NCBI RefSeq assembly: GCF_002216065.1
Contig: NZ_CP022282.1
Span: 682,001 to 746,000, forward strand
Direction of reading: 5' to 3'
DNA from: Chryseobacterium sp. T16E-39
GTDB lineage: Bacteria > Bacteroidota > Bacteroidia > Flavobacteriales > Weeksellaceae
DNA: 64,000 nt
In this document: one piece after another, positions 35,663 through 44,986 of the stretch
Numbering within the stretch: the first letter of the stretch is position 1
Layout of the letters: every line of letters starts with the position of its first letter
Translations under genes and position numbers: made by a program
Notes under the pieces: model-generated
Seen by the model: the letters and a program-made list of their open reading frames with translations, nothing else
Database searches by the model: none
Told to the model about the DNA's origin: nothing

Positions 35663-36130
35663 TTATTTCTCAATGATCGTTTTTAAATCAGCAGGAGAGT
35701 AGTATTTGTTTTTTAATACTTTATGATCTGCCTGTCTGTAAACATTGAATTTTTCACCTGATTTTTCATAGAAGGATTCTACTTCTTTTTCTTTGTAAAA
35801 TTCAACAGTTTCATTGGCCTGTTCTTCATTATCACATGCTTTCGACATATTAGAACGCTGAACTTCGTTGAATAGCTCTACAAATTTGTTGCCAAGTCCA
35901 AATTCCAAAACAGCACCGCTAAGGACATACTGTAAGTCGCATAAAGCATCTGCAATTTCTACAATATTGTTATCAGCAATTGCTTGTTTCAACTCATTTA
36001 ATTCTTCCTGTAAAAGCTCAACTCTAAGATTACATCTTTCTTGTGAAGGGATTTGTGGTGTTTCTAAAATAGGGGCTTTAAAAGTAGTATGGAATTCTGC
36101 TACTTGGTTCAAACTATCAATTTTATCCAT
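35663..36130 (-). CDS. MazG-like / all-alpha NTP pyrophosphohydrolase
   Basis: A 155-residue protein with the all-alpha NTP-PPase pattern. ELLQEELNELKQAIADNN and EIADALCDLQYVLSGAV give the Glu-Glu-x-x-Glu and Glu-x-x-Asp metal ligands. Family members hydrolyse nucleotides or phosphoribosyl-ATP. hisE is supplied elsewhere in this window, so house-cleaning is more likely. It is the first gene of a four-gene unit with a promoter 19 bases before the ATG. Confidence 0.85.
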   Translation of the reverse strand: MDKIDSLNQVAEFHTTFKAPILETPQIPSQERCNLRVELLQEELNELKQAIADNNIVEIADALCDLQYVLSGAVLEFGLGNKFVELFNEVQRSNMSKACDNEEQANETVEFYKEKEVESFYEKSGEKFNVYRQADHKVLKNKYYSPADLKTIIEK

Positions 36131-36148
36131 GAATTTTTTTATTTAAAG

Positions 36149-36156
36149 CAAAGATA
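36149..36156 (-). promoter_or_regulatory. -7 promoter element of the MazG-like operon
   Basis: TATCTTTG on the minus strand matches TAnnTTTG, about 19 bases before the ATG at 36130. Confidence 0.6.
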
Positions 36157-36246
36157 GAAAACGAATTGTAAATTGTAAAATGTATAATATAAAATGTATT
36201 AATAAAGGGAAGGATTTACCTATTACTATTGAATATGATTTTATCA

Positions 36247-36314
36247 CAGATTTTGCCGATAGTGCAGATTTTTTTTCTTTTAAACATAATTATTTGTTCA
36301 ATCTGCAAAATCTG
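36247..36314. repeat. Nested inverted repeat between the TNT pair and the MazG operon
   Basis: CAGATTTTGC (36247-36256) pairs with GCAAAATCTG (36305-36314), and TGCAGATT (36263-36270) with AATCTGCA (36300-36307). It may be a REP-like element or a weak terminator for the TNT operon. Confidence 0.5.
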
Positions 36315-36363
36315 CGAGAGAATAAATGATCAATCTATTTTATCAATAACTTTAGAAGATAAA

Positions 36364-36783
36364 TTATTCCAGTTCTTCATATTTCCAAACACCCGAAATA
36401 GTCAGAATTGTTAATCCAGGTTGCTTTTCTCCATAGCTGAATACACAAATGTATTTTGAATGACATGAGGAACAGTCTGTCCCAAAATATAAGGTGGGTA
36501 AGTTATTAACGGTTAATTCTCCAAAATGCGACATTCCCTGCGAAGTTTCAGTAACGGCAGCATTAATCAATAATTCATTTTTTGAGAGGACTTTGTTATT
36601 CTCATAAATCTGAAGGATAGGAAATCCTGATTGATAGGGAACAATTTCAATAGCATTCTCATGACTGCAGTCACAACAGGTAAATGCTGTGACTGCAGAT
36701 GGAATGATTTCGTCATTGGTAAAAGTAGTTTTTGCTACAAGAGCTTTTTTACGAATGTTTATTTTCTTTGATATCGAATACAT
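36364..36783 (-). CDS. Cys-rich protein downstream of the TNT toxin candidate (possible immunity factor)
   Basis: A 139-residue soluble protein with two Cys clusters, TCCDCSHE (Cys36, 37, 39) and TDCSSCHSKYIC (Cys104, 107, 113), suggesting one zinc site formed by distant parts of the chain. There is no signal or membrane segment. I do not recognise the family. It begins nine bases after the stop of the TNT-domain gene, in the place and orientation expected of an immunity gene. Known TNT immunity factors are cytoplasmic, which this would be. The role is an inference from position only. Confidence 0.65.
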   Translation of the reverse strand: MYSISKKINIRKKALVAKTTFTNDEIIPSAVTAFTCCDCSHENAIEIVPYQSGFPILQIYENNKVLSKNELLINAAVTETSQGMSHFGELTVNNLPTLYFGTDCSSCHSKYICVFSYGEKQPGLTILTISGVWKYEELE

Positions 36784-36792
36784 TTGAATTAT

Positions 36793-37503
36793 TTATTGCT
36801 GGATTACTGTACCCACAAGGTTATTGTAATGGCCACTTGGACTTTTTTTAATGGTGATTTTTACATATCCTTCCTCTGCCAGCTTATTCCATGTTTTCTG
36901 AAAACCGGTTGCCGGGTCAATTGGGATTTTCCACATCGTTTGTTTACCATTACCTGACTGGTTGAACCAGGGAATTACATCAGCCGTTTGGGACTTGAAA
37001 GGTAATGAATTATTCAAAACATCGATCTCGTAATAAAAATCATAAGCATTTTCAGGTTGATTAAGTGCTCTTTGTGTGAAAGTGTAAACATATCCATTAA
37101 TTATGGGACTAGTAAAACTTCCTCCCAGAGTAGGTATCCCTGTTCCGCTATAGTTAATAGCCCCGCTATATCTGTCAAATTTTTGCCCGGCCTGAAAAGG
37201 AACGTCATCAACGATATTGTATCCGCCATTAGCTGGTGGCCATCCACCATTCAGATTATTAGCTTTGAAAAGAGCCTCAAGCTCACTCCATTTCCCTTGT
37301 TTGTACAGATCGAAAGCCTGATTTCTGATGGTTTGATTCACCAACCCTGCTGTATCATAGGTTAAAGCAAACTCGTCCGCATTTTTGTAAAATACGTGGG
37401 TGACACCGTTTGTGTTGTCAATTTCATCATCCCTGTCTGAACTACAGGCAATTGAAAAGAGAGAAATTGTTACAATAAAAATGTACTTAAATAAATGTTT
37501 CAT
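36793..37503 (-). CDS. Lipoprotein with TNT-like (NAD+ glycohydrolase toxin) domain
   Basis: A 236-residue protein. The signal ends SIAC with Cys20 as lipid site. Residues about 85-200 resemble the tuberculosis necrotizing toxin fold: GGWPPANGGY (88-90 WPP), FDRYSG (110-114), TQRALNQPENAYDFYYEI and PWFNQSGNGKQTMWKI (178-188). In known TNT domains these are WPPNDG, DRFG, RALPP and the PWFxQPGGGxQ motif with the catalytic Gln. The reaction would be NAD(P)+ hydrolysis. A lipoprotein anchor is unusual for a toxin and suggests surface or contact delivery. The downstream gene may encode immunity. No promoter box was seen just upstream. Confidence 0.8.
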   Translation of the reverse strand: MKHLFKYIFIVTISLFSIACSSDRDDEIDNTNGVTHVFYKNADEFALTYDTAGLVNQTIRNQAFDLYKQGKWSELEALFKANNLNGGWPPANGGYNIVDDVPFQAGQKFDRYSGAINYSGTGIPTLGGSFTSPIINGYVYTFTQRALNQPENAYDFYYEIDVLNNSLPFKSQTADVIPWFNQSGNGKQTMWKIPIDPATGFQKTWNKLAEEGYVKITIKKSPSGHYNNLVGTVIQQ

Positions 37504-37948
37504 AATAATTAGTTTTTATATAAAAATTGAGTCAGTAATATCAGGTGTAATCATTTTCCAGAAATGATCTGTTTCGTTGTCCTTTCAGCTTTTCTTAAAG
37601 GTTTTGGTACCGGATAATGGTTGGACCATATTTTTTGGTGAAACCTGGATTGCAAATTATTATTGCCGATTTTCCAAAGAAATAGGACCAAAAGAAACAA
37701 TACACGATCAATCGCTGATAACGATGGATGGTGTATCTCGAATACACATTCGACAAACAGTACAATAGAGCGATAAATTTAAATTAAAAAACTTAAATAC
37801 TAGTAATATTTATTTAAATAATATATTATATGTGAATTATATACTTTTATAATTTGTTATTGATAAAAAATAATTAGATGATTTATTGCTTTTATGAAAA
37901 TTATAAAATCAAATTTTCTGATTTATCATGTTTTCAGGATGTACGATA
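37504..37948. other. Intergenic region, no supported gene
   Basis: About 450 bases. A 63-codon plus-strand ORF at 37577-37768 shows no recognisable motif. It may be a decayed gene or chance. Nothing else was identified apart from the terminator that follows. Confidence 0.45.
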
Positions 37949-37950
37949 AA

Positions 37951-37981
37951 AAAAGACCGCTTATTTCTAAGCAGCCTTTCT
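37951..37981 (-). terminator. Terminator after the 731-residue metzincin
   Basis: GGCTGCTTA/TAAGCGGTC stem with two G-U pairs and a GAAA loop on the minus strand, followed by seven T. Confidence 0.75.
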
Positions 37982-38000
37982 AAATCTGAACGATGTGTAA

Positions 38001-40196
38001 CTAAATCTTGATGAATTTTTTAGTGATTTGTCCAATCTGTATCATATAAGTACCTTTTACAAGATGATTTACATTCACAGAACCTCTATCAAGTTTTCCT
38101 GAACTGATTACTTTTCCACTCATATCAAAGATTTTGTATTCTTCTGAGGTAGTGCCTGAAATATTCAAGACATCCTTTACAGGGTTAGGGAATAATTTAA
38201 TCTCTGAAATCGGGTCTTTTGTAATATCTTTCTCTTTTGCCTTAGATGCGGTAACTTTTATATTAGCATTATTGACGTCAAAAAAGATATGATTAGAGCC
38301 TTTAACCATGATTCTTCCTGTTGTAGTTGCTGCATTAGGAATGGTTACTGCCTGAGTACCATCATTTGGAGTTCCGGCTAATAGAGTAGTCCAGGTCGCT
38401 CCGCTATTCGTTGACCATAAGATATCTACATTTGCAGCATTTACATTATTTGCAGTAGTTCCCGCGACATCCCATGTTATTGTTTGAGAACTTCCTCCCA
38501 TATATGTTGTTGCAGAGTTTTGGGAACTTACTTTAAATGGTCCTGCTGTTTTGTTTACAGTGATTACTGCATCATCCGAATTGTTTCCCGACCCTCCGGC
38601 TCTGTTATCGCGAACGGTAAACCTGAAGTTTAAGGTTCTTGCAACATTAGATAATGCCTCTACTGTTATATCGGTGCCTGCAGTGGTAGTTGCACCAGCG
38701 AGAATAGAAGCCATCCTGGGGAAATATCTCGTCGGTGAAGTAGTTGGTGTCCATGATCTGAAAGTAGGGCCGGAAGCTTTTGTTGCACTGGCCGCAGAAC
38801 TTGCACCTGTTTGAGAGGAAGAAGCTTTATCCATTTGTTCCCAGATGTACGTTAAAGAATCTCCATCGGCATCAGTACCTGTTCCTGTTAACATAAATGG
38901 CGTGCCTTTTGGGATGGTATAGTCAAGACCTGCATTAGCTGTAGGTATTGAATTCCCTGTATTCGTATTTACTGAGCAGGTCTTGTTTTTAATGTTATTA
39001 GTGATTTGCTGAATACTTATAGCGTGAAAAAAAGCATCGGAATGGGGCTGTACATCCTGGCCTGTAATTCCAGCATATCCCATAATTGTAGATCCAGACC
39101 CTGGCTCCATATTTACATTATAAGATTCTACTTTGTGGGAGAACGTGTGATTTCCTCCAAATTGATGTCCCATTTCATGTGCAACAAAATCAATATCAAA
39201 ATTATCTCCTGATGGAATTCCATCTAAAGGAGAAGTATAGCCACTTCCTTTTGATCCATTTGTACATACACAACCGATACATCCCGCATTTCCACCACCT
39301 CCATCATCTCCAAATAAATGTCCTATATCATAATTTGCCTCCCCGATTACAGAAGTTAATGTGTTTTGAAGCTGAGAGTTCCAGTTATCCAAATTCGTAG
39401 AATCGGAGTAAGGGTCGGTAGAAGCATTCGTGTAAATCACGTCATCATTATTAGAAATCAGCACCATTCTTGCAGCAAAATCCTTTTCAAATACTCCATT
39501 TACGCGAGTCATTGTATTGTTCATAGCTGCCAATGCATTTGCTTTCGTTCCACCAAAATAAGAGGTATACTCACCTGTGCAGGAAAGGGCTAACCTAAAG
39601 GTTCTTAATTTTGCATCGTCAGCATTAGGTTTAGCAGAGCTATTATTAATCCCTTTCTGTGCAACATCAATCACTTTACATTCAAATTTGTTAAGGTCAG
39701 CCTTCTTATCTGATTTCTTATAAACAACATAAGTAGACAAGTCTTTTGTATAAGGTTCAATGAATACTGCAGATTTGTCGCCATAGATTTCCATTGAAGA
39801 AAGTCCTAGTGAGGAAATACTAAAATACACTGTTGAACTTGAGTTTTCAGAACCTTGGCCTACATAAGATTTGATATCGGGATATCTTGTAGCCAATTGA
39901 GGATCAAAGTTAGAGTTCTCTCTTACTCTAAAGTTTTCCATTTCCCCCTCAGAATTAGGAAAAGAGATAATGACTTCTGATTTCTCTCCGTTAATCAGTC
40001 TTTTCGGAGCTTTTGAAAGTACATTTTTTAAGGTATTAATATCCAACTTGTACAATTTTGGATCATTAATGTTTGTTTTGTTTTCAAAAACATTTTTTAC
40101 TTGTTTTTGTGAACTTTGAGACCATAGACGATCGGTCTGCGCGAAAGAGATGCCCGAAATCAAAAGCACCCCAATCAGGACTAATTGTTTTTTCAT
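38001..40196 (-). CDS. Secreted reprolysin-like metzincin protease with T9SS sorting domain (short paralog)
   Basis: A 731-residue protein. The signal peptide ends SGISFAQ. A propeptide-like region leads to a metzincin domain with HEMGHQFGGNHTF (HExxHxxGxxH, near residue 340), and a Met-turn-like SGSTIMGYAGI follows. Then come Ig-like segments (NAGLDYTIPKGTPFMLTGTG and GPFKVSSQNSATTYMGG). The last 75 residues (LFPNPVKDVLNISG to TKKFIKI) are a T9SS type A sorting domain. It is exported by the type IX system and digests proteins outside the cell. It is about three-quarters the length of its upstream paralog. Confidence 0.93.
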   Translation of the reverse strand: MKKQLVLIGVLLISGISFAQTDRLWSQSSQKQVKNVFENKTNINDPKLYKLDINTLKNVLSKAPKRLINGEKSEVIISFPNSEGEMENFRVRENSNFDPQLATRYPDIKSYVGQGSENSSSTVYFSISSLGLSSMEIYGDKSAVFIEPYTKDLSTYVVYKKSDKKADLNKFECKVIDVAQKGINNSSAKPNADDAKLRTFRLALSCTGEYTSYFGGTKANALAAMNNTMTRVNGVFEKDFAARMVLISNNDDVIYTNASTDPYSDSTNLDNWNSQLQNTLTSVIGEANYDIGHLFGDDGGGGNAGCIGCVCTNGSKGSGYTSPLDGIPSGDNFDIDFVAHEMGHQFGGNHTFSHKVESYNVNMEPGSGSTIMGYAGITGQDVQPHSDAFFHAISIQQITNNIKNKTCSVNTNTGNSIPTANAGLDYTIPKGTPFMLTGTGTDADGDSLTYIWEQMDKASSSQTGASSAASATKASGPTFRSWTPTTSPTRYFPRMASILAGATTTAGTDITVEALSNVARTLNFRFTVRDNRAGGSGNNSDDAVITVNKTAGPFKVSSQNSATTYMGGSSQTITWDVAGTTANNVNAANVDILWSTNSGATWTTLLAGTPNDGTQAVTIPNAATTTGRIMVKGSNHIFFDVNNANIKVTASKAKEKDITKDPISEIKLFPNPVKDVLNISGTTSEEYKIFDMSGKVISSGKLDRGSVNVNHLVKGTYMIQIGQITKKFIKI

Positions 40197-40223
40197 ATAA
40201 AATATTGTTTAATTGTGGTATTC

Positions 40224-40231
40224 CAAAGCTA
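40224..40231 (-). promoter_or_regulatory. -7 promoter element of the 731-residue metzincin
   Basis: TAGCTTTG on the minus strand, 28 bases before the ATG. The same box precedes the paralog. Confidence 0.55.
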
Positions 40232-40392
40232 ATATTTTTTTTATTACGAAAAATGTATTTTTTGTATATTTTCAATATGTATTAATTATTAATTTACTTT
40301 GTATGTTGTAATATTGTTAATTGAATTAATTAAGGAGAATAAAATAAATTAAAATATGAAAAATGTATAATACTTTTCTTATTTCACTAATA

Positions 40393-40422
40393 GAAAAAGC
40401 TACCTGTTGTAAGGTAGCTTTT
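40393..40422 (-). terminator. Terminator after the 976-residue metzincin
   Basis: Stem AAAAGCTACC/GGTAGCTTTT with an eight-base loop, T-rich on the minus strand. Confidence 0.8.
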
Positions 40423-40446
40423 CCATTAAATTTTAAATTAAGGTTA

Positions 40447-43377
40447 TTAATTTTTAATGAACCTCTTGGCTGTTTCACCAATCTGTATCATATAGGCACC
40501 TTTTATAAGATGATTAACATTTACCGCTCCTCTTTCAAGTTTTCCTGAACTGATCAGCTTTCCACCCATATCGAAGATCTTATAGTCCTCAGATGTTGTA
40601 TTTGAAATATGCAGCATATCTTTTACTGGGTTAGGGTAGATCTTAACATCCGTCAATAAGTTGTTTGTGTTAAGTACATCTCCTTTTGCAGTAGAACCGA
40701 TATTAAGGGTATAATCCTCAACTTGACCGTAGGTATAAGTTCCACAAGATGATGATGGTATTGAGCTGTACTGCATCATTACTCTCATTCTTGTTGATCC
40801 TAGTGTTGCAGAAGCAGGAATGGTAATACTTCCTGTTACCGGAGTTGTGGTAGAACCTGATTTAGTCCAAACTAACTCTCCGCTATCTGTAAAGTCACCA
40901 TCCTGGTTATAGTCAATATACACAGCGTAAGCCTCACTATACACTGTTGAAGTCCATACAGGAGTTATAGAGATTGTATAAGCGTTTCCTCTTGTTACAT
41001 TAGTAGAAACAGATGTGAAATTCTCATATCCGGCGGTTCCTGTAGAAGTATTATTAATCGTTCCGAATTTTACATTTCCGATTCTCTCATCAGCGGTGTT
41101 ATTTGCGCTTGCTGAGCAATAAGTTACAGTGCCTCCGGCAAGAGTAGTTACACTTACTGAATTGCTCGAAACGGATGTGTTTCCTGCGGCATCTTTTGCT
41201 TTAACTGTAAAGCTGTAGGTTGTTGATGGACTTAAACTTGTTACGGTATAGGTGGTAGATGCTGTAGAACCTATCAATGAAGCTCCCTGATATACGTCAT
41301 ATCCTGTAACGCCTACATTATCTGTAGCTCCGCTCCATGATAAATTAGTACTTGTAGCTGTTGTTCCTGAAGCAGCAAGGGTAGGTGCTGTTGGAGCTAT
41401 AACGTCTGTTCCTCCTGATCCAGCATTTACTGTGATGTTGGCGTTATTGACATCAAAGAAGATGTGACCGGAACCTTTAACCATAATTCTTCCGGTTGTA
41501 GTAGAAGCATTCGGAATCGTTACAGCCTGAGTACCGTCGTTTGGTGTTCCTGCTAATAAGGTTGTCCATGTGTTGCCGCTATCTGTAGACCAAAGGATAT
41601 CCACATTGGCTGCGTTAACATTATTTGCGGTAGTTCCGGCAACATTCCATGTTACAGTCTGAGAAGTCCCTCCTGTATATGTTGTCGCTGAATTCTGAGA
41701 AGAAACTGTGAATGGTCCTGCGGTTGCATTAACCGTGATGACAGCATCGTCAGAATTATTTCCTGAACCTCCGGCTCTGTTATCACGAACAGTAAATCTG
41801 AAATTAAGTGCTCTTGCAACATTAGACAAGGCTTCAACAGTGATATCCGTGCCAGCTGTTGTAGTTGCTCCGGTTAGGATAGAAGCCATTCTTGGGAAAT
41901 ATCTTGTTGGCGAAGCAGTTGGAGTCCATGATCTGAAAGTTGGTCCGGAAGCTTTTGTTGCACTTGCTGCAGAACTTGCTCCTGTTTGAGAAGAAGAAGC
42001 ATTGTCCATTTGCTCCCATACATAGGTTAATGAATCACCATTAGCATCGGTTCCTGTCCCCGTCAGCATAAATGGTGTGCCTTTAGGAATGGTATAGTCC
42101 AGACCTGCATTTGCAGTAGGAATAGAGTTTCCTGTTGCAGTGCTGACCGGACAAGTTTTAGCTTTAATATTGTTGGTGATCTGTTGGATGCTTATGGCAT
42201 GGAAAAATGCATCAGAGTGGGGTTGTACATCCTGGGACGTGATTCCTGCATACCCCATAATAGTTGATCCTGATCCAGGTTCCATATTAGCGCCTGTTCC
42301 TTCATTACTCATAGAGAAAGTATGATTCCCTCCGAATTGATGTCCCATTTCATGGGCAACATAATCAATATCAAAGTTATCACCTGAAGGAATTGCATCT
42401 GCAGGAGAGGTGTATCCACTTCCTTTTGAACCATTTGTACATACACAGCCAATACAGCCAGCATTACCACCCCCTCCGGTAGCTCCAAATAAGTGTCCGA
42501 TATCATAATTAGCCTCACCAATCACAGATGTCAGAGTGCTTTGAAGTTCTGAATTCCAGTTGTTCATACTTCCGGAAGGAGAATAAGGATCCGAAGAAGC
42601 ACTGGTGTAAATTACGGCGTCGTTGTTAGAGATCAGAACCATTCTTGCTGCAAAGTCCTTTTCAAAAACACCGTTTACACGGGTCATTGTATTGTTCATT
42701 GCTGCTAAAGCATTGGCTTTTGTTCCTCCGAAATAAGTTGTGTATTCTCCTGTACAAGAAAGAGCTAGTCTGAAAGTTCTTAATTTTGCGTCATCTGCAT
42801 TGGGTCTTGCTGCAAGGTTGGTGTTATCAATCCCTTTTTGGGCAACATCAATGACAGTACATTCAAATTTGTTTAGGTTATCTTTCTTATCGGATTTTTT
42901 GTAAACCACATATGTAGAAAGATCTTTTGTGTAAGGTTCGATGAAAACAGCAGATTTGTCACCGTAGATTTCCATAGAAGAAAGTCCAAGTGAAGAAATA
43001 CTGAAGTACACGGTAGAACTGGAATCTCCTAAGCCTTCTCCCACATAAGATTTAATGTCAGGATATTTGGCAGCCAGTTGAGGATCAAAATTTGAATTTT
43101 CTTTTACCTTAAAGTTTTCCATCTTTCCTTCGGAATTAGGAAATGAAATAATGACTTGTGATTTTTCGCCAGCAGCCAGTCTTTTGGGAGCTCTTGAAAG
43201 TACATTTTTTAAACCATTAATATCCAGTGTATAAACCTTTGGATTATTGATCGTGGTTTTGTTTTCAAAAACATTTTCGGATGTTTTTTGTGAACTTTGA
43301 GACCAAAGACGATCGGTCTGCGCGAAAGAAATGCCCGTCATAAAAAGCACTCCGATCAGAGTTAATTGTTTTTTCAT
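40447..43377 (-). CDS. Secreted reprolysin-like metzincin protease with FnIII, GEVED and T9SS domains
   Basis: A 976-residue paralog of the downstream gene. The ATG at 43377 starts the signal peptide (MKKQLTLIGVLFMTGISFAQ); the longer frame to 43407 is rejected. The metzincin motif HEMGHQFGGNHTF is near residue 342. The Ig-like region is nearly identical to the paralog. Then, from about residue 660, an FnIII domain (TNLSWSGATDNVGVTGYDVY) and a GEVED domain (about 760-890, with YIDYNQDGDFTDSGELVW and YGQVEDYTLNI) are added before the sorting domain (IYPNPVKDMLHIS to RFIKN). The extra domains probably help binding to substrate. Confidence 0.94.
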   Translation of the reverse strand: MKKQLTLIGVLFMTGISFAQTDRLWSQSSQKTSENVFENKTTINNPKVYTLDINGLKNVLSRAPKRLAAGEKSQVIISFPNSEGKMENFKVKENSNFDPQLAAKYPDIKSYVGEGLGDSSSTVYFSISSLGLSSMEIYGDKSAVFIEPYTKDLSTYVVYKKSDKKDNLNKFECTVIDVAQKGIDNTNLAARPNADDAKLRTFRLALSCTGEYTTYFGGTKANALAAMNNTMTRVNGVFEKDFAARMVLISNNDAVIYTSASSDPYSPSGSMNNWNSELQSTLTSVIGEANYDIGHLFGATGGGGNAGCIGCVCTNGSKGSGYTSPADAIPSGDNFDIDYVAHEMGHQFGGNHTFSMSNEGTGANMEPGSGSTIMGYAGITSQDVQPHSDAFFHAISIQQITNNIKAKTCPVSTATGNSIPTANAGLDYTIPKGTPFMLTGTGTDANGDSLTYVWEQMDNASSSQTGASSAASATKASGPTFRSWTPTASPTRYFPRMASILTGATTTAGTDITVEALSNVARALNFRFTVRDNRAGGSGNNSDDAVITVNATAGPFTVSSQNSATTYTGGTSQTVTWNVAGTTANNVNAANVDILWSTDSGNTWTTLLAGTPNDGTQAVTIPNASTTTGRIMVKGSGHIFFDVNNANITVNAGSGGTDVIAPTAPTLAASGTTATSTNLSWSGATDNVGVTGYDVYQGASLIGSTASTTYTVTSLSPSTTYSFTVKAKDAAGNTSVSSNSVSVTTLAGGTVTYCSASANNTADERIGNVKFGTINNTSTGTAGYENFTSVSTNVTRGNAYTISITPVWTSTVYSEAYAVYIDYNQDGDFTDSGELVWTKSGSTTTPVTGSITIPASATLGSTRMRVMMQYSSIPSSSCGTYTYGQVEDYTLNIGSTAKGDVLNTNNLLTDVKIYPNPVKDMLHISNTTSEDYKIFDMGGKLISSGKLERGAVNVNHLIKGAYMIQIGETAKRFIKN

Positions 43378-43404
43378 AAAAATATTTATTTGATTGTGGA
43401 ATAT

Positions 43405-43412
43405 CAAAGCTA
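43405..43412 (-). promoter_or_regulatory. -7 promoter element of the 976-residue metzincin
   Basis: TAGCTTTG on the minus strand, identical in sequence and distance to the box of the paralog. Confidence 0.55.
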
Positions 43413-43525
43413 ATAAAAAATTTATAATGAAAAATAAAATTTTTTAAGAAAAATTCTGACTATATTTTTATCATATCAATGAATATGTTGAAAAAATACT
43501 AATTTTCATTGTATCAAAAAAAGAA

Positions 43526-43554
43526 AATAGCATACGTAAAACACGTATGCTATT
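43526..43554 (-). terminator. Terminator after the acyl-CoA dehydrogenase gene
   Basis: A perfect 12-bp stem AATAGCATACGT/ACGTATGCTATT with a five-base loop, followed by T-rich sequence on the minus strand. Confidence 0.85.
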
Positions 43555-43653
43555 CACTTGTAGATGATATAATTCTAAAATTATCTTATTTCTGGTATTG
43601 GCAGTTTATTGCCAAAAGTTTTTATATGCTAAGAATAATAAAATTATTTATAA

Positions 43654-44793
43654 CTATTGAGTAATATCTCTTCCGATAACTAATCTTTGAATCTCAGAAG
43701 TTCCTTCTCCAATTGTGCAAAGTTTTGCATCTCTATAGTATTTTTCGGCAGGGAAGTCTTTTGTATACCCGTAGCCTCCAAAGATCTGAACCGCATTGTT
43801 GGCAATTCTTACACAAGCTTCAGAAGCAAACAATTTAGCCATTGCTCCCTCTTTAGTCATCTTCTGTTTTGCATTCTTTAATGTACAAGCTCTTTGAATA
43901 AGAAGTTCAGCAGCATCAATTTCCGTTGCCATATCAGCCAACATAAAGTTGATCGCCTGGAAATTAGAAATAGACTTTCCAAACTGATGTCTTTCTTTAG
44001 CGTACTTTAAAGCAGCTTTATAAGCACCTCTGGCTGTTCCTAAACTTAAAGCGGCAATTGATATTCTTCCTCCGTCAAGAATTTTCATCGCTTGTTTAAA
44101 GCCTTCTCCAACTTCTCCTAAACGGTGAGAATCGGGTACACGAACATTATCAAAGATTAATTCTGCGGTTTCAGATGCACGCATTCCTAATTTATTTTCT
44201 TTTTTTCCTGAAGTAAAACCAGGCATTCCTTTTTCTAAAACAAAAGCTGTAGAATTGTTTTTAGCTCCTTTTTCTCCGGTTCTTGTCATTACAACCGCAA
44301 TGTCTCCAGAAATAGCGTGAGTTATAAAGTTTTTAGCTCCGTTGATAATCCATTCGTCACCATCTTTTACTGCTGTAGTAGACATTCCTCCTGAATCAGA
44401 ACCTGTATTATGTTCTGTTAATCCCCAAGCACCAAGTACTTTTCCAGTTGCTAACTGAGGAAGCCACTTGTGTCTCTGCTCTTCATTTCCAAATTCATAA
44501 ATATGATTGGTACAAAGTGAATTGTGCGCTGCTAAAGAAAGTCCGATAGAAGGATCCACTTGAGAAATTTCATCAAGAATGGTAACATATTCATGATAAC
44601 CAAGGCCAGAACCGCCATACTGCTCAGGAACAACAATTCCCATAAAGCCCATTTCTCCAAGCTGATGAAATAATTCTTTTGGAAAAGTTTGGCTCTCATC
44701 CCACTCCATAATATTTGGTCTGATGTTTTTCTCAGCAAATTCTTTAGCTGTTTCTGCTATCATTTTAATGTTGTCAACAATCTCGGTATTCAT
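43654..44793 (-). CDS. Acyl-CoA dehydrogenase
   Basis: A 379-residue flavoprotein with all three acyl-CoA dehydrogenase domains. The N-terminal helices include PEQYGGSGLG; the FAD/substrate region has GAWGLTEHNTGSD and NGAKNFITHA; the C-terminal helical domain carries FGKSISNFQAI, RDAKLCTIGEGTSEIQRLVIGR (split here as RDAKLCTIGEG and TSEIQRLVIGR) with the Glu of EGTSE as likely base. It oxidises short or branched acyl-CoA. The ATG at 44793 lies downstream of a TATCTTTG box, so the TTG at 44817, inside that box, is rejected. Confidence 0.95.
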   Translation of the reverse strand: MNTEIVDNIKMIAETAKEFAEKNIRPNIMEWDESQTFPKELFHQLGEMGFMGIVVPEQYGGSGLGYHEYVTILDEISQVDPSIGLSLAAHNSLCTNHIYEFGNEEQRHKWLPQLATGKVLGAWGLTEHNTGSDSGGMSTTAVKDGDEWIINGAKNFITHAISGDIAVVMTRTGEKGAKNNSTAFVLEKGMPGFTSGKKENKLGMRASETAELIFDNVRVPDSHRLGEVGEGFKQAMKILDGGRISIAALSLGTARGAYKAALKYAKERHQFGKSISNFQAINFMLADMATEIDAAELLIQRACTLKNAKQKMTKEGAMAKLFASEACVRIANNAVQIFGGYGYTKDFPAEKYYRDAKLCTIGEGTSEIQRLVIGRDITQ

Positions 44794-44814
44794 ATAAGTA
44801 AAATAGTTAGTGCT

Positions 44815-44822
44815 CAAAGATA
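44815..44822 (-). promoter_or_regulatory. -7 promoter element of the acyl-CoA dehydrogenase gene
   Basis: TATCTTTG on the minus strand matches TAnnTTTG, 21 bases before the ATG. Confidence 0.6.
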
Positions 44823-44986
44823 CTTAAATTGTGGAAATACGAAAAAAAATTATCCCCGGTGCCATGTTACATTTACAATAATTTAAGTATCAGTTTTTTA
44901 CAAGTTAGAATTTAATAATTTTTTAATGATCATTGTAAAGAGATGAGTAAATAATTTCTCTACTTTACATCACCAATTTTTAAAAT

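Noticed and set aside
37577..37768. 63-codon plus-strand ORF between the TNT gene and the metzincin
   Set aside because: No motif, signal or promoter; no evidence that it is more than chance or a decayed remnant.
41708..42019. ORFs antisense to the metzincin genes, similar between the two copies
   Set aside because: Their similarity reflects the duplicated coding strand, not independent genes.
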